Assembly: GCA_025917655.1 (NCBI GenBank)
Contig: CP084612.1
Span: 186,001 to 250,000 of the forward strand
From: Chlorella sorokiniana
Lineage: Eukaryota > Chlorophyta > Trebouxiophyceae > Chlorellales > Chlorellaceae
Length of the DNA: 64,000 nt
Direction of reading: 5' to 3'
Shown: positions 32,880 through 45,400 of the stretch, one piece after another
Layout: each line of letters starts with the position of its first letter
Position numbering within the stretch: position 1 is the first letter of the stretch
Translations under genes and position numbers: made by a program
Notes under the pieces: generated by a model
The model's input: only the letters and a program-made list of their open reading frames with translations
Database searches by the model: none
What the model was told of the DNA's origin: nothing

Positions 32880-35324
32880 TCACTCCGCCTCCTCATCCTC
32901 CACCTTGGCCTTGGCCTCCACCTCCCCCGCCAGCTCATCCGCCGCCTTCTTGTCCTCGCTCTGCGGCGCAGCGACACAGGAAGCAGGGGAGCACAGCACG
33001 GGTCATTATCTGTTGTTGAGGCAAGGGGCGGGGAGGCACGGCTGGCGGCTGTGCATGCGCAAAAACAGTGGCTGAGCGACGGACTGGGGCCGACAGGACC
33101 AGCTGCCTTGGCGTGAGCACGGCCGCAGCTGCGGCATGGGCAGGCGGCCCTGCCCGCCCCTCCCGGCACTGCCAGCTGGCGACACGCGGGACCACACGCT
33201 GCGCCCAGGCCAGCAGTAAAATGGGTGGTCGAGCCGCTCATGGCCCCCGTCTGGCCGCCTTCTGCCAGCACCGTCGCCCGCCGGCCACCTGCGGTCCCGC
33301 CTGCCTCCCCCACCCTGGACGGCGCTGCGCCGCCGCCACCCACCTCCTCTGCGAAGCCGGGGCTGCCAATCAGCTCCTCCATCTTGCTGGCCGCGTCGTG
33401 GTAGGCTGCCTGGAACTGCTGCGCACGCTCTGCGACCAAAGCGCGGCGGCCGCGGCACAGCGTCAGACGGCCAGCGGCCAGGGCCAGGCAGGCGGCAGCG
33501 GGTGGCCCAGCTGAGCGGGCGGCGCCGCCGTCAACGGCCGCGCTCCTGCCGCCTCCTGGCTGCTGCTGGCTGTCCCAGCAGAGCCGCTGACAGACACCCC
33601 ACCCCCAACCCCCACCCACTGATGCAAACAAACCGCAGCAGGCGTCTTAGGAGCCGCTGCTGCCTCCGCTGCCGCCGCCCCGCTCCAGCACCGGCTCACC
33701 CGCCGATGCGAAGCGTATGCAGAACAGCTCCATCCTCTGGCTCTCGTCGGCAAAGTCGACGCACGACCACACCATGGCCTTGTCGCTGCCGCCGTGCTCC
33801 TGCACCTTGGTGCCGGGCATGACTGCGGGGGAAGAAAGAAAGGGGGAGGGGGGCAATACGTGAGGGCTGGGCGGCGCGGGGCCGTGCAGCGAAGCAGAGA
33901 GGGCCAAGTTGGGGGCAGGAGGCAGGTGGCGGTGTGCCAAGGCGGCAGGCGGAGCACGTCAGAAAGCGTGGCATCGGGCAACACCCTGCCGCCGTGGCGC
34001 AGGAGGGCGGCCCGGCAGCGGCGGCTGGGCGGGGGGCCAGGCAGGCGCGGCGGCGCACTGATGTGGTTGCCGCGGATCTTCAGCGTCTTGTCTTGGCGCA
34101 TGAGGAAGCGGATCTGCGAGCGGGCGGGCCAGGAGGGGTGCTCACAGTGGCGGGCGGCGCGGCGGAGGCTGCACGGCGGCTCTCCCACCTGCGGTGCCCC
34201 CAACCCCCCACAACACGCACACGCACCGCACTGCGCCCCCTGCCCCCCCACACAAACACGCACAACAGACAGACAGACAAACACAAACGCGCGCACTGGA
34301 CCCCTACAACACACAGGCGCCCGCCCACCTTCTTGTTCTCCTTGTGCAGCAGGATGCGGCCCTGGCCCACCCCCGCTCCTTCCACTCCCCGCGTCGTTGT
34401 CGTAGCGGTACAGCTTGCACTTCCTGCGGTACAGACAGCACCGTGCATGCGGTGCGGGTGAGCAGAACAACAGACAGAAAGGGGGTGTGGCGGTACAGGC
34501 GCTGCGCAGTGTGTGGGAAGGGCGGCGAGGCGCGGGCGGGCGGCGCAGCCTTCTTGACGCTCAGTGCATGGGTGCATGCATGGAGGCGCAGTCTGTGCTG
34601 CGCTGTGCCCCTGCGCGGTGCAGCTTGCCTGCACACCCGCCCGTCCCGCGCGCAAGGGCCCTCGAGCAGGCGCAGCAGCCTCCCCATGCACGGCCATAAC
34701 TGCAAACACAAACGCCAACCACCGGCCTCCCCCAAAACAGGGCAAACAGACATGGGCTGCTTACGCGTCGAACAGCGCCTCTTCGTCCTCCTCGCCTGTG
34801 CTGACCTCCACCTCATCCAGCTGCACCACCGGCTTGAACTCGGCCTTGCACTCCTCCTCGGGGGCAGCGTCGTCGTCTTCGCCGCCCTCCGCCGCAGCGG
34901 CAGCGGGAGCATCGCCGGTGGCTGCCGCCGCGGCCGCAAACCCGCCAAAGCCGGTGCCGCCAAAGGTGGAGGAGGCGCCGAAGATGGGGGTGGGGGAGGA
35001 GGCCTACGATCACGGCAAATAAAGCGTGGGCGGCGCATTAGTCGCCCACAGGAAGCGGTTGCCGGAAGCGGAGGCGGCGGCGGCTGCTGCCAGCCGACCC
35101 CTGTGCTTGCATGCCCCGTGCCGGTAGTTGAATCTGTGGCTTATATGGACGCTGAGGCGGCGAATTAGGAGCAGCAGACAGGCCCGCGCAGCCCGTCTGG
35201 CGCAGTGATGGTGCATGAGAGGCGGGCAGCGGGAAGCGGCGGCAGGCCTGCCAACGATGCGGGCAGACACCTTGGGCTCCTCAGCGGCCGCCACCTCCGG
35301 CTTGGGCTGCTCCTCCGCGGACAT
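32880..35324 (-). CDS. Ran-binding protein 1 with FG-type N-terminal extension
   Basis: Starts at 35324 (MSAEEQPKPEVAAAEEPK) and joins in phase at GTGTCT to an exon near 35005-34763. That exon begins ASSPTPIFGASSTFGG, has further GFGGF, an acidic stretch (GGEDDDAAPEEE), then EFKPVVQLDEVEV and GEEDEEALF. The RanBD core continues: KCKLYRYDNDAG and EWKERG (34430-34380), LLHKENKKVGG in a shifted frame, IRFLMRQDKTLKIRGNHI (34120-34060), GSDKAMVWSCVDFADE and MELFCIRFASA (33815-33700), then QQFQAAYHDAASKMEELIG (33420-33350). A charged tail ends with a TGA at 32880-32882. RanBD binds Ran-GTP and, with RanGAP, releases cargo complexes at the pore. The FG motifs recall Nup50 or RanBP3 more than plain RanBP1. 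The core is complete. One frame change lies in the KENKK exon. Confidence 0.85.
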
Positions 35325-35541
35325 CGTGTTGATCGTGGAGGCTGTCGCACTCAGAGGGGATGCTGGGGTAAGCACAAGATATTCTCCAATGGAAAACTAT
35401 CAACCAGGCAGCGAGAAGCGTGCCAGGAGTGTTCACCGGAGGGGACGGCGGTCGCTTTCCATCGAGCCCTGCATTTTCAGCTGAGCGCTCTGTTTGGTCT
35501 CAATTGGGTATCGTAACAGTGAATCTACGCTAAGTATCACC

Positions 35542-38096
35542 ATGGATGCCGAGATCGATGCGCAGGGTGAGCCTGCTTGCTGCACTGTTTTGCCGACAGC
35601 CGGTTCCGCTGCCGAGGTGCGACTGGTCGGTTTGGGATGGCTGTTCGATGAATGCAGGGTTGATAAAAGAGCTGCAGGACCTGGGCTACTCCGCCAAGCC
35701 GGCCCCCAGCTGGGCACTCGGCAAGCCTTTGACTGGGTCGCTGACTGCCTGTTGTGGCTCTGCCAGAGGTGCGCACATTTATGACCCAAATTTCGAAGTT
35801 GATTAGGGCTTTTAGGCGGTTTGGGGGAAAGCGACACGGCAACAGCTGCCGCCGTCTGCCGCTGCCTTTTCGCCTCTGCAGGGCTGCCCCCGACCTCAGC
35901 CTGGCCCGCGACTACAGCAGCGAGCAGAAGCGCACGGCGTTCATCACCTCCCTCGGCAGCCAGCTGTACGCCAGAACCCGCGTGCGGCTCAACCTGCGCC
36001 GCCTGTACCGCGCCCGGCGGCGGCGCGCTGCGCGAGCTTCGCCGCCTTGCGGGCCTCCTGAGCACCGCAGCCGCCACGCCTGCAGGGCCGCCTGTGCCGC
36101 TGTACCAGCAAGTCCCCACTTCCACCGATGCCGAACGCGCTGAGCTGCGAGAGCTGGCGCAACGCATCGGCGCCTCGGGAGCCCAGCTGGTGGCGGCCCT
36201 CGCGGCGGCGCCCGCGGCCGCAGCCGGCCTGGCCGGAGCGGCCACCGACGTGGGGGCCGCCGAGCGGGAGCTGGCGGCAACGGCGGCGGCAGCCCGCCAG
36301 GAAGCCGCCGCCCTTGAGAAGGAGGTGGGGGAGCTGGGGCTGGAGGTACAGGCGATGGAAGGTGCGGCGCAGCTGCGTCCCAAAGCTGCCGCCGCCCGTC
36401 GCCGCACACTGGTGCTCGGAGGCCACAGAAGGGGGCAGGCCTTTGGCACCGTCCGCACTTCAACCCTGCGATCAGCACCCACAAACAAACCATCCTTCCT
36501 GCTGCTCAACCCTGGTCCCCCTTCTCCTGCACTGGCACCACAGCCCGGGTGGAGAAGCGGCACGTGGAGCTAGACCGCCTGGAGCGCCGCCTCGACTCGC
36601 TGCAGGTGAGCTGGCCGGGCGGGCGAGCGCTGTCTGGCGGGCTGGCTGCCAGGCGGACCCGGCGGCGTCCGCCTGCTGGCCAGCCGCCCCTGTACCGCTG
36701 TTGGAGCGCACCTGCTCAGGAAGCCGCTCGTCAGCCGCTTCCCTCGCCACGCAGGCGCGCTGCGCCCCCTCCCAAGCCCCCTGCGGGTTGCTGGCTACCG
36801 CACTCTCTCGCGCTCACACACACGCTCACGCGCCCGAGTGCGCCTGCCACCCCTCGTGTCGCCGTCGTGCAGATGGTGCGGCCCGCCTTCCGGGCAGAGG
36901 CGGAGGAGCTGGAGGGGCAGCTGTCGGGCCTGTTCCAGCAGTACCTGCACAGGTAGGTGGGTGGGTGAAGGGCTGGGTGGTGGTGTTTTGGGGGGGAGGA
37001 GCAGTGCGTCCACAAGGTTGGTGCGGGTGGGTGTGGCAGGAGGGGTGGGGGTGGGGCTGGGGTGGGCATGCGCAAGCAGGGCGTTCACAAGGTTGGGTGC
37101 GTGTGTGTGTGGGAGGAGGGGGCAGGCGGCAGGAGGCAATGAATTCACTTCGAAGGGGCTGCTGTCCCCGGGCCCAACGCGACTCAGTGCTGCCCCCACC
37201 TCCTCCCTGGCCTCCTCCCCTTCCAACCCCTCCGCCCAGCCTGGCTGCGGGCTCCCCTTCAGCTGGTCACCCCCCCCGCCCCCGCCACCCTCTTTAAGAA
37301 CACACACACATCCCCAACACACACTTATGGACACCTGTACAACCACCATCCCCCAGGTTCCGCAACCTGGAGTGGCTGGAAGGCTGCCTGGACGCGCACG
37401 GCGCCAGCCGGAGGGCGGCCGCCGAGGAGGCTGACAAGTGCGTCGGCGGCGGCGGCGGCGCCGCGCTTGCCCCGCCCTTCTCACGCCTGTCGCCTGCCGA
37501 AAGAGCAGGCGTGACTGGTATACTCCGCTTGCCGGCTCACGCAACCGTTGCTCGTGTCGCCCCCAAGCGCCGCAGGCAGCTGCGCCGCATCCAGCGCCAG
37601 GTGGCGGCGGACGAACTGCGCCTGCTTCAGGGCGACCAAAACGGCACCCCCAACACCCCCGCCGGCCTGCCCGCCCGCCTGGACAGCGAAGACAGCGAGA
37701 CGGCTGGGGCCCTGGGCGGGTGGGGGCCCAAGGCGCTGCCGCGGCTGGGCGGCGGCGCCGCTGCCGCCGTGGGCGGCACCCCGGGCGCTGGCGGCAAGGG
37801 CAGCCCGGGCGCAAGGTCGGTCTCCTTTGACCTCCAGCTGCTGCCCGAGGAGGAAGAAAGCGGCGGGCGGGGCGGTACCGCGGGCAAGGCGGCGCCAGCC
37901 GGCTCGGCCTCGCCTCATCCGAAGCCGGGAGCCCGGCGGGCGAGGCCGCCAGCGGCGGCGGCGGCGGCAAGGCGTCCTTGGGCGGCGCCAACCCGAGCCC
38001 CGCCCCCGCGCCGGCGGCAGCGCCCCACCAACCCGCTGCGTCCCGGCAGCGCGGCGCGGCGCGCCACAGGCAGCGCCAACGCCCTGCTGCGCGCGC

Positions 38097-38131
<35 letters not shown>

Positions 38132-38245
38132 AGCGACGCAAGCAGCCCGGGGGCGGTGTCCGGGGCCGATGTGCTGGAGCTGGGTGGTCCCGCGCACGGC
38201 GCGGCAGCCTCGGAGATAACGACTTTTGAAGCGGCGCACGCTTAA
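35542..38245 (+). CDS. IFT38: CLUAP1 / IFT38, intraflagellar transport complex B subunit
   Basis: Exon 1 (35542-35566) encodes MDAEIDAQ and joins in phase to GLIKELQDLGYSAKP (from 35658), then FDWVADCLLWLCQR in a shifted frame. The next exon (from about 35884) has PDLSLARDYSSEQKRTAFI and LNLRRLYRA, the CLUAP1 calponin-homology-like N-terminal domain. A long Ala/Glu coiled coil follows (36120-36360), then EKRHVELDRLERRLDSLQ (36550-36605), VRPAFRAEAEELEGQL and FQQYLHR (to 36953), FRNLEWLEGCLDAHG (37356), and RRRQLRRIQRQVAADE (37570). The order VRP.F..E.E.LE, Q.YL, FRNL.WLE is diagnostic for CLUAP1. A Gly/Ala-rich tail with a poly-Gly run ends at 38243-38245. In flagellates the protein is in IFT-B2, needed for anterograde transport. 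About 440 residues, near the usual length. One or two single-base frame breaks; otherwise an intact gene. Confidence 0.85.
38098..38131 (+). repeat. GGC trinucleotide run
   Basis: About eleven GGC triplets encoding poly-Gly in the tail of the IFT38-like protein. Confidence 0.8.
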
Positions 38246-38466
38246 GCTTGGCCGCTTCTTGTGCCCTGACTGTCACAGCAGCAACTGCAACCTTCAGAGG
38301 CATGTAGCAACGACCAACATCAAGGGGCAGCAGCCGGTGAAACTGTTGACGAGGTGTGCTTGCCACGCACTGCCCCTGAGGGGCGGCACATCCTCCCCCA
38401 GGCCCCCGCCGCCGCTCGGTCAGTGTCCAGGACCGCCGCCGCTCGGTCGGCGTCCAGGGCCGCCGC

Positions 38467-40835
38467 TCAGTCGTCGTCCAGGAAGGCGGCGGCGCCCTTC
38501 TTGCGGCGCTTGCGCTCCCGCTTGGCCGCCTCGCGCAGCGCTCCAGCTCCGCCTCGCTGCCAATCGTGTGGGGGAGGTTGGAAGGGCAGTGTGTGTGAGT
38601 GTGTGTGGGGGAGAGGAGGGGGGCGGCGGTGTGCGTGTGTAGGGGAGAAAGCAAGGGGGCCCAGAGGAGGGCAAAACAGCTGAGACTGGGGGCACGCCTG
38701 GCGGGAGGACCCAGCCAGCGACGCAGCACCACAATGGCTGCCGCCCCCACCAGGCTGCCGCCCACCCGCCAGCCTGCGCCCCCACCTGCTCCCAAGTGTG
38801 CCACCTCTCCCAGCTGCCCGGCCGCCCTACTTCCCCCTGCTGCTCAGCCACCCACCCCGCTTCCCCAGCTGCCCGACCAGCCCCCCTCCCCCAGCCGCGG
38901 CAGCAGCCAGGCGCCGCCCACCGCTCGTCTTCGGCGTGGGCAATGCGCGCCGCCCGCCGCTCCTCCGCCTGTATCTGCCCGTAGGCCGCCTCCATGTCGC
39001 GGGTGCCCAGCTTGTCCACCTCGCGGAAGGCGGCGGGGTCGTAGCTGCCGGGGGGCAGTGCGGGGGTGGGGGGGGCGGGCGGGGGGGGAGGCAGTGCAGG
39101 GGGAGGGGGCAGGGGGAGGGGGCAGTGCAGGGGGGGGGGGGGCAGTGCAGGGGGGGCAGTGGGGGGGGGGGGGCAGTGTAAGGGGTGAGGTGAGCGGTGC
39201 GGCCCGTTGGGTGGAGGGGATGAGAGCAGGGATGGGGGGGGTGGCAGAGGAAGAGGGTGGGAAGCAGCGAGGCGGTAAGAGGCGGGCTGGCAAGGGCCCC
39301 AGCCCGCTTGACGGGGTATCCATCGCAGCGCAGGCGGGTTCCACCGCGGCGCGGGCGGCGGCATGAGGAGGAAGCAGCTGTGGCACTGAAAGCCAAGCCT
39401 GCCGCCGCCGCCCTGAGCCTCCACACAGCCAGCACAAGGCAGGGGCAGCAGAGGGTAGAGGCAGGCGGCGGCAGAGGGCAGTGCCCACCCGCCGGTGGCC
39501 TCGCGCAGCGCCGCCCGCCAGTCCTCCACCTCCTCTCCCGCCTCCTCCCCCTCCTCCTCCTCCTCAGAAGCGATGAAGGAGTCCAGGTCGCCGCCGGAGT
39601 CCAGGGACAGCCTGCAGCCGTTGATGGGAGGGTGGCGCGGGCGGGAGGGAGCTGGCAGTGGCGTTGATGGGAGGGTGGCGTGGATGGAATTCAGTTGGCG
39701 GTGGCGGCGGTGGCGGCAACGAGGGCGGGCCGGCGCTTGGATATTGGATGTACCACAAAAAAGAGGCCTATTCTATAATACTCGAGAGGATTGCGATGGA
39801 GCACCCTGTGAAATGATAGGTGCTGTGCAGGTTTTACCGCCCACCTGCGCTTGTTGTACTGCATGCGAGCCTCCAGCGCCGCCGGCGGCTGCTGCCCGCC
39901 GTAAAACGCGCCCGGATCTGCGCCCGGCCCCCCGCCGCCGCCGCTCCGGGACGCTGCATCGCACGCGGCGCGCCTGCCCCCGTCCTGGGCGCGCGCCTTT
40001 GGTGACGCTGCCAGGGCTGGCGGCCGGACGCTGCGGCGTGGTGCCGCCGGCACGCATGGCGGCAAAGCCGGCGCCGCCGCCGCCGCGCTGCGCCCCTGCC
40101 CCTGCGGCCGGCTGACCAGCTGCAGCGTCTGCATGCCCGTCGCGGTCCGGTACTGCTTGGTCTGCATGACGCCCTTGGCGGTGGCGGCCTCTCGCGCCGC
40201 CCGCGCGGCGGCAGCCGCCGCCGCGCCGCTGCCGCCGCCGCCGCTGTTGCTGCCGCCAGGCGAGCCCAGCGAGGCGGCGGCGGCGGGCCGGGCGCCGCCG
40301 CGAGCCTGGATCATATCCCCCACCCGTTTCTGCAGCGCTTCGTTCGCCAGCTGCTTGCGGCCCTTGCCCAGAGCTGTCACCTCCATCGCCATGCTGCGCC
40401 CCGCCACCGCCACCTTGCCGCCGCCGCCGCCCCCGCCCGCCTGCCTCGCGCCTTGCCCTGCGCCGCCGGCTGCCTGCCCTGCGGCAGCAGCACGTCTCCC
40501 GGCAGGCCCCGGCTGCGCTGGCTGGCTGGAGTGCCGCCGCCGCCGCCGCCGGGCCCCGCCCGCTGCTGCTGCTGCTGCGAGAGCGGCGGCCCCGCCGCCG
40601 TCTGCTGGCGCGAGCCTCCCGTGCTGGGCTTGGCAGGCGGCGGCGGCGCCGAGTCGTCGTTCAACCCGGAGAAATCGCGGCGCTGCTGCAGCTTCCGCAC
40701 ACGCTCCTTCTCTGGGTCTGGTGGCGGCGCTCGTGCCGCCCGCCCGCCGCCACCGCGGCCCGCCTTCAGGCCGCCGCCGCCCTCCCTGCCTTGCGGTCCT
40801 TCTCGGCTGGGGCGGGTTTCACAAAGGCCTGCCAT
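38467..40835 (-). CDS. SPT2: SPT2-family chromatin protein
   Basis: Histone H3-H4 chaperone-like nuclear protein acting in transcription elongation. Family hallmarks, in order: N-terminal DPEKERVRKLQQRRDFSGLN (40730-40670), a long Ala/Gly/Pro/Gln-rich basic region containing VTALGKGRKQLANEALQKRV (about 40385-40325), and RMQYNKR near 39850. Then come an acidic exon (39609-39490) DLDSFIASEEEEEGEEAGEE and WRAALREATG, an exon (39050-38935) YDPAAFREVDKLGTRDME and IQAEERRAARIAHAEDER, and a last exon ending KKGAAAFLDDD-stop at 38467. The EERRAARIAHAEDE segment is the SPT2 C-terminal histone-binding signature. The frame changes two or three times in the low-complexity N-terminal exon. Start chosen at the first ATG before the QQRRDF motif; a few residues upstream (FVKPAPAEKDRKA) also look coding, so the true start may lie near 40990. 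Confidence 0.8.
39058..39182. repeat. G-rich minisatellite in SPT2 intron
   Basis: Irregular repeats of GGGGG(A)GGCAGTGCAG text on the plus strand, with G runs up to about eleven. It lies in the intron between the acidic exon and the YDPAAF exon. Confidence 0.75.
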
Positions 40836-41907
40836 CCGGGTGCCTTGCTTTGTTCTCGTGTGCTCACGGGGCCCCGAAAAACGATTCGCGGCTGCAGGGA
40901 AGCGGGCCGCAGCTGGTCAGCGGCAGCGGCGGCACTGGGGCCTGCAAAGCACCATGCCGCCCCGTGCAGCACCCATGACAACGACCTCCATCGAGGGTTT
41001 AGGGAGCAGCAACAAGAAGCGCAAGACACCGCTCACGTCGCCAGCCGGGTTCTGGCAGCCCCTGCATCGCCCATTTCGCGAGCTACAGGCCGTGGTGTAG
41101 GGGTTGTGCCCTCCAATAGTAAGCGTCTAATCAACGCACATTGCAGCAGCCAGCGCAGGAGCTCGAAGGATCGTGGGCTCAGCGGCGGGGAGCCCAAAAG
41201 GCAACGGACGACCAAGGATGGTAACAAACAAGCAGATCTTGTGGTCGGTGCGCCTAATGGACGTGCCGAAGGCAGTGGCTCGCCAGCCGAGCAGGAGCTT
41301 GTGCGCTACCGCCGCCGCTGCCGCATGCCCACCTCGTTGATGAAGTCAATTGTGCTGACTTATGAAGTGTGAGCCACAACAGTGGAAGCTTCGATGTAAG
41401 CTGACAATGATGAATTTTTGTGCAGGCTCAGCCCCCGCCATGGCCGTTGGCGCCACCGCCGCCTAAGCGTGCTCAGCGGGGTGTGCTGAAATGTCGCCGT
41501 GCAAGCGCCTAGGTAGCCAATAATGTCGCACATGATTGGGCACTCTGCTTGATCCTCACTGATCGCGGATGTAGTGTCGGAGAAGCTCAGCCGCGACCTA
41601 GTCACGCTGTCCTTTGTCGCATCGGTGATCAGTGCACACTCAACCGAGTGATCAGCCTACAAGCGTTCTGCAGCTGCCCTGGGCAGCTGCAGGCGCCGAG
41701 GTCGTGTCGGCATGGGCACCAAACGAGTGCGCGCTGTGCTTGTAACCTCTCCTGCCGCCCCTATGCTGCAGCTGTAATTTCGGCGCGCTACTCGTATTGC
41801 TTGCCATTCTTGCCGCCGCTGCCTTGCTAGGTCAGGGTGCTCCTGCCCGGCCGCTCCCCGCCGTTGCGTTATGACCGCGTTCCCTGCACCCGCCCCGCCT
41901 GGTAGGA
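40836..41907. other. Divergent promoter region, possible Ku80 first exon
   Basis: Between SPT2 (-) and Ku80 (+). A frame starting at 40954 encodes a basic stretch (SSNKKRKTP) that could be a nuclear signal, but it is not joined convincingly to the first recognised Ku80 exon. From 41100 to 41830 GC is lower and no exon is recognised. Confidence 0.35.
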
Positions 41908-42398
41908 GTGCGTGGTTCTGGTGTTGGATGTGGGGCCGCGCATGCACCCCTATTTGGATGAGGCCAAGCGCGCTGCAGCAGACTTTGTGACGCAGAAGGT
42001 GTGTGTGTGTGTGTGGTGGTGGTGTGGGTGGGGGGGGGGGGGGGTGGGGGGGGGGGGCACAGGGCAGCGAGGGCCGGCCAGCTGGTATGGCCGTACCGGG
42101 TAACCCTCTCGATGCCCCGTCCGCTGCTGCCGCGGGCACACACCAGGCGCGCAAGCCTGGGACCCAATGCCGCTGCTGCTCTCCTTCACACTCTTGGCCG
42201 GCACGTTTTTCTGCAGATTCTGCACCGCACCCGCGACGACGTCTGCCTGCTGCTGTTTGGCACCAGCGGCACGCGCAACCGCGAGAACGACGCGAGCGCT
42301 GCGGAACCGGGGGCGAGGACGACTACGCGCACATCACAGAGGCGCACGAGTGAGTTGGTGCTGCGCGGGTGCGTGTGTGTGTGTGTGTGTGTGTGTAG

Positions 42399-42439
<41 letters not shown>

Positions 42440-45400
42440 GTTGCGGGGAGACGGAGGGAGAGGAGAGGGGGGGGGATGGAGGAGAGGCGGCGGCTTGCTC
42501 TGCATGCTCCAAGGGTACGGAAGGAGGGGCATCGCTGCGGCCGGCGTCGCCGCGGTGCTATGGTGTACCCGTCTGCCTGGGCAGCCCTGCCTCTTAACTC
42601 GCCGCTGCACCCGCTGCCACGTCCCCGCGTGCAGCCTGGGGCCCCGGACGGCGAGTACATCAAGACGCTGCACACACGTGAGCCGCGCCGCTGCTGCCGC
42701 CTTCAGGCCATCTTGCTCCAAGCAAGCGCAGCCCTGCTTAGCGTCCTGCTGTGAGGGCCGTCCCCAGCTTCTGGCGCCCGCTGGCCCGCCAGCCGGCTGG
42801 CCTGGGCTTGTGCAACCGGCACGCACCGCACTGGGCACAGCCTGCCGCCCCTCCCCTGCCCCCTTCCCTGCCCTGTCGGCACGCTGCAGTGGAGCCCGGC
42901 CAAGGGCGCAGCGACTTCAAGGAGGCGCTGGCGGTGGCGGCGGCGGTGCTGGTGGGGGACCGAGCCGCCGGCGCCGCCAAGCGCATCGTGCTGCTTTCCA
43001 ACCTCTGCTGGCCGGTGGGTGTTGGAGAAAGGGGGTGGCGGGAGGGCTGGCACAGCAGCGTGCAAGGTGGCGCACCTCTCCCGACGCACGCTAGAAAATG
43101 CTGGCTGCCGGCCACGCTCGTCCCTCCCTCGGCCCACCCTGCTCCCCCCCCACCTCCCTTTGGTTACTTAGGTTTAACTTATTTACTCGTTCGTCGCCGC
43201 AGGCACAAGAGGACCCCGACGACGCGCTTTCCTCCTGCCTGGCGGAGGGGCTGCAGCAGCGGGAGATTGCGCTGGAGGTGCTGCACCTGGATGACCCCGG
43301 TGGGTGTTCAGTTGAACAAGGAAATGAACCGATCTTTAGCTGTACTAGCCAAGCTCCGCTTCGTGCCAGTCCCCTTTCTGCATCGTTGTTCCTTGCGGCC
43401 GTGGGCAGGGCGGCAAGTGCATTGCGTCAAGCCGCAGCTGGCGGCCAGCTGCGGTCGCTGCGGTGTGCTGCAAGCAAGCCACAGCAGCGTGTTTGGGTGG
43501 TGCCTGCATCGCCTGCGTGTGGCCGACGTCGCGGCCGTACACCGATTGTTGTACTGCTTTTGCTGCAGGCGATGATGAGCGGTACGAGCAGGACAAGGTG
43601 CACAACCTCAACCAGCTGGCCGCCATCTGCCAGGAGGTAAGCATCCGGGTATGCATGGCAGGCTGCATCAGGCATGGCTTGCTGCCATCCGCGGCACACG
43701 CAAGGGAGGCCGCCGCCCGCAGCAGGCCTGCCCGTGCCGCGTCCCCGCCCTGTGCTGGCGCGCTTGCATCAGCCCATGCAGCTGATCTCTGTGGGTCCCT
43801 CCCCACAGCCCTCCCATCATTTCACCTCTCACCCATCCAACCACACGCTGCCCCCTCGGCCCCCTCGGTCCCCCCCTCCCCCTCTTCCCTTGCAGCTCAC
43901 TCACCGCGAGCGCCACTTCCGCTCGGCTGCCGCCCTGCTCAGCGCCTTTCAGGCGCACGAGGTGGCAGCGCGGGCCACCAGCACAGGCGTGCTGGAGGTC
44001 GGCAGCCAGCTGCGCATCGCGGTGCGCTTTTATGTTTGATGCGCGTGCCGCCTGTGCCGCATCTGCTTGCCTGTGGCAAGCCGGCCCGCTTTTTTGCTGC
44101 TTTCAACCCCCTTTATGCCACTTCTTCTTCTGGCACCCTCTTGCTGGCTTCTGCACGGCCATGCCGCCGCCTCGCGGCCGCCCCACCTTCACCTTTTCTC
44201 ATCAGCTCAATCTGCACAAGCCACCTCAACTTTCACCCTTTTTCATTTGCACCTCTGCACGGCCACCCCACCTTCACCTTTTGTCACCCTTTTTCATTTG
44301 CAAATCTGCAGGTGAAGGTGTCGGGCAAGACCATGAAGGAGAAGTTCCCGCCGGCGGGGCGGGAGAGCGCAGACGCCGCCGCCGCACGTGAGGCGCCTGC
44401 ACCCCGGTTCTGGGCTGCGCGCTGCCGAAGCGCCACCTGGCGTCGCTGGCCGCTCCTTTCCGGTCCTCCCCAACGCTGCCTTGCTCCCCTGCGTTTCGTC
44501 CTGCTGCCTGGCGCTTTACCGCGGGCGTGCTCAGCGCCCAGAACGCAGTTTCTTTTCCGCCCAGAGCGCGCGATGTCACTCTGTCCGCACCTTCCGCCCC
44601 TGCGCCGCAGCCGAGGGCATAGAGACCGGGATTCAGCGGGACCGCGAGTGGTACTACGCCGACAAGGAATCTCATGGGGCCGACGCGGTCCCGGAGGCCG
44701 AAGTGGGGGCCGCCTATCGGGTGAGGGGCCCTGAAGGGGGCGCCCTTGCTCCCAGTTGGCGGCTTACGGCAGCCCAGCGGGGCCCAGCGGGACTCAGCCG
44801 CCCATCAGCATCAGCGACCGCACAGCCCCACCGCCGAACGACATGCCAGTGCCAATTGTCGGCTTTGGTATGCCCTTTGGTAGCCCAAACCCCAACCCTT
44901 TACGCTGCCCTTTACCACACGTGCACTGCCCGTACGGCTCATGTTTCTGCAGTACGGTGCCAACCTGGTGCCCGTAGAGGAGGGGCAGCGCCAGGAGTTC
45001 AAGTTTCCCACGCAGAAGGGCATCAAGGTTGTGGCCAGCACCCTCCCTGCTCCCTGTGCTTCCCTGCTGTCTCGCTGCTGATGCTGCTGATGCTGCTGAT
45101 GCTATTGCCGCCCTCCCCCCCCACACACACACTGCAGCTTCCTTCCAAGCCGACAACGTGCAACCATGAGTTCTTTGCCCTCCTGCCCCCTCCCTTCCCC
45201 CCCCGCAGCTGCTGGGCTTCTTGCCGGAGGACGCAGTGCCGCGCCACTTTTACATGCACGTGCGTGCCGCTTGATGTACCGCCAGCTGCAACGCTTGATG
45301 CTGTGGCACAGCCCGTGCTTGGCGCCGCTCTTGTGGGGCCGGGTTGAGCCGCGCGCTGCTGCAGTACTGTCGTCCCTGCTGGCAGTAGGATTGACAGCTG

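Noticed and set aside
36795-38804. 669-codon open frame on the minus strand opposite IFT38
   Set aside because: It crosses exons, introns and a poly-Gly run of a recognised gene and has no family resemblance.
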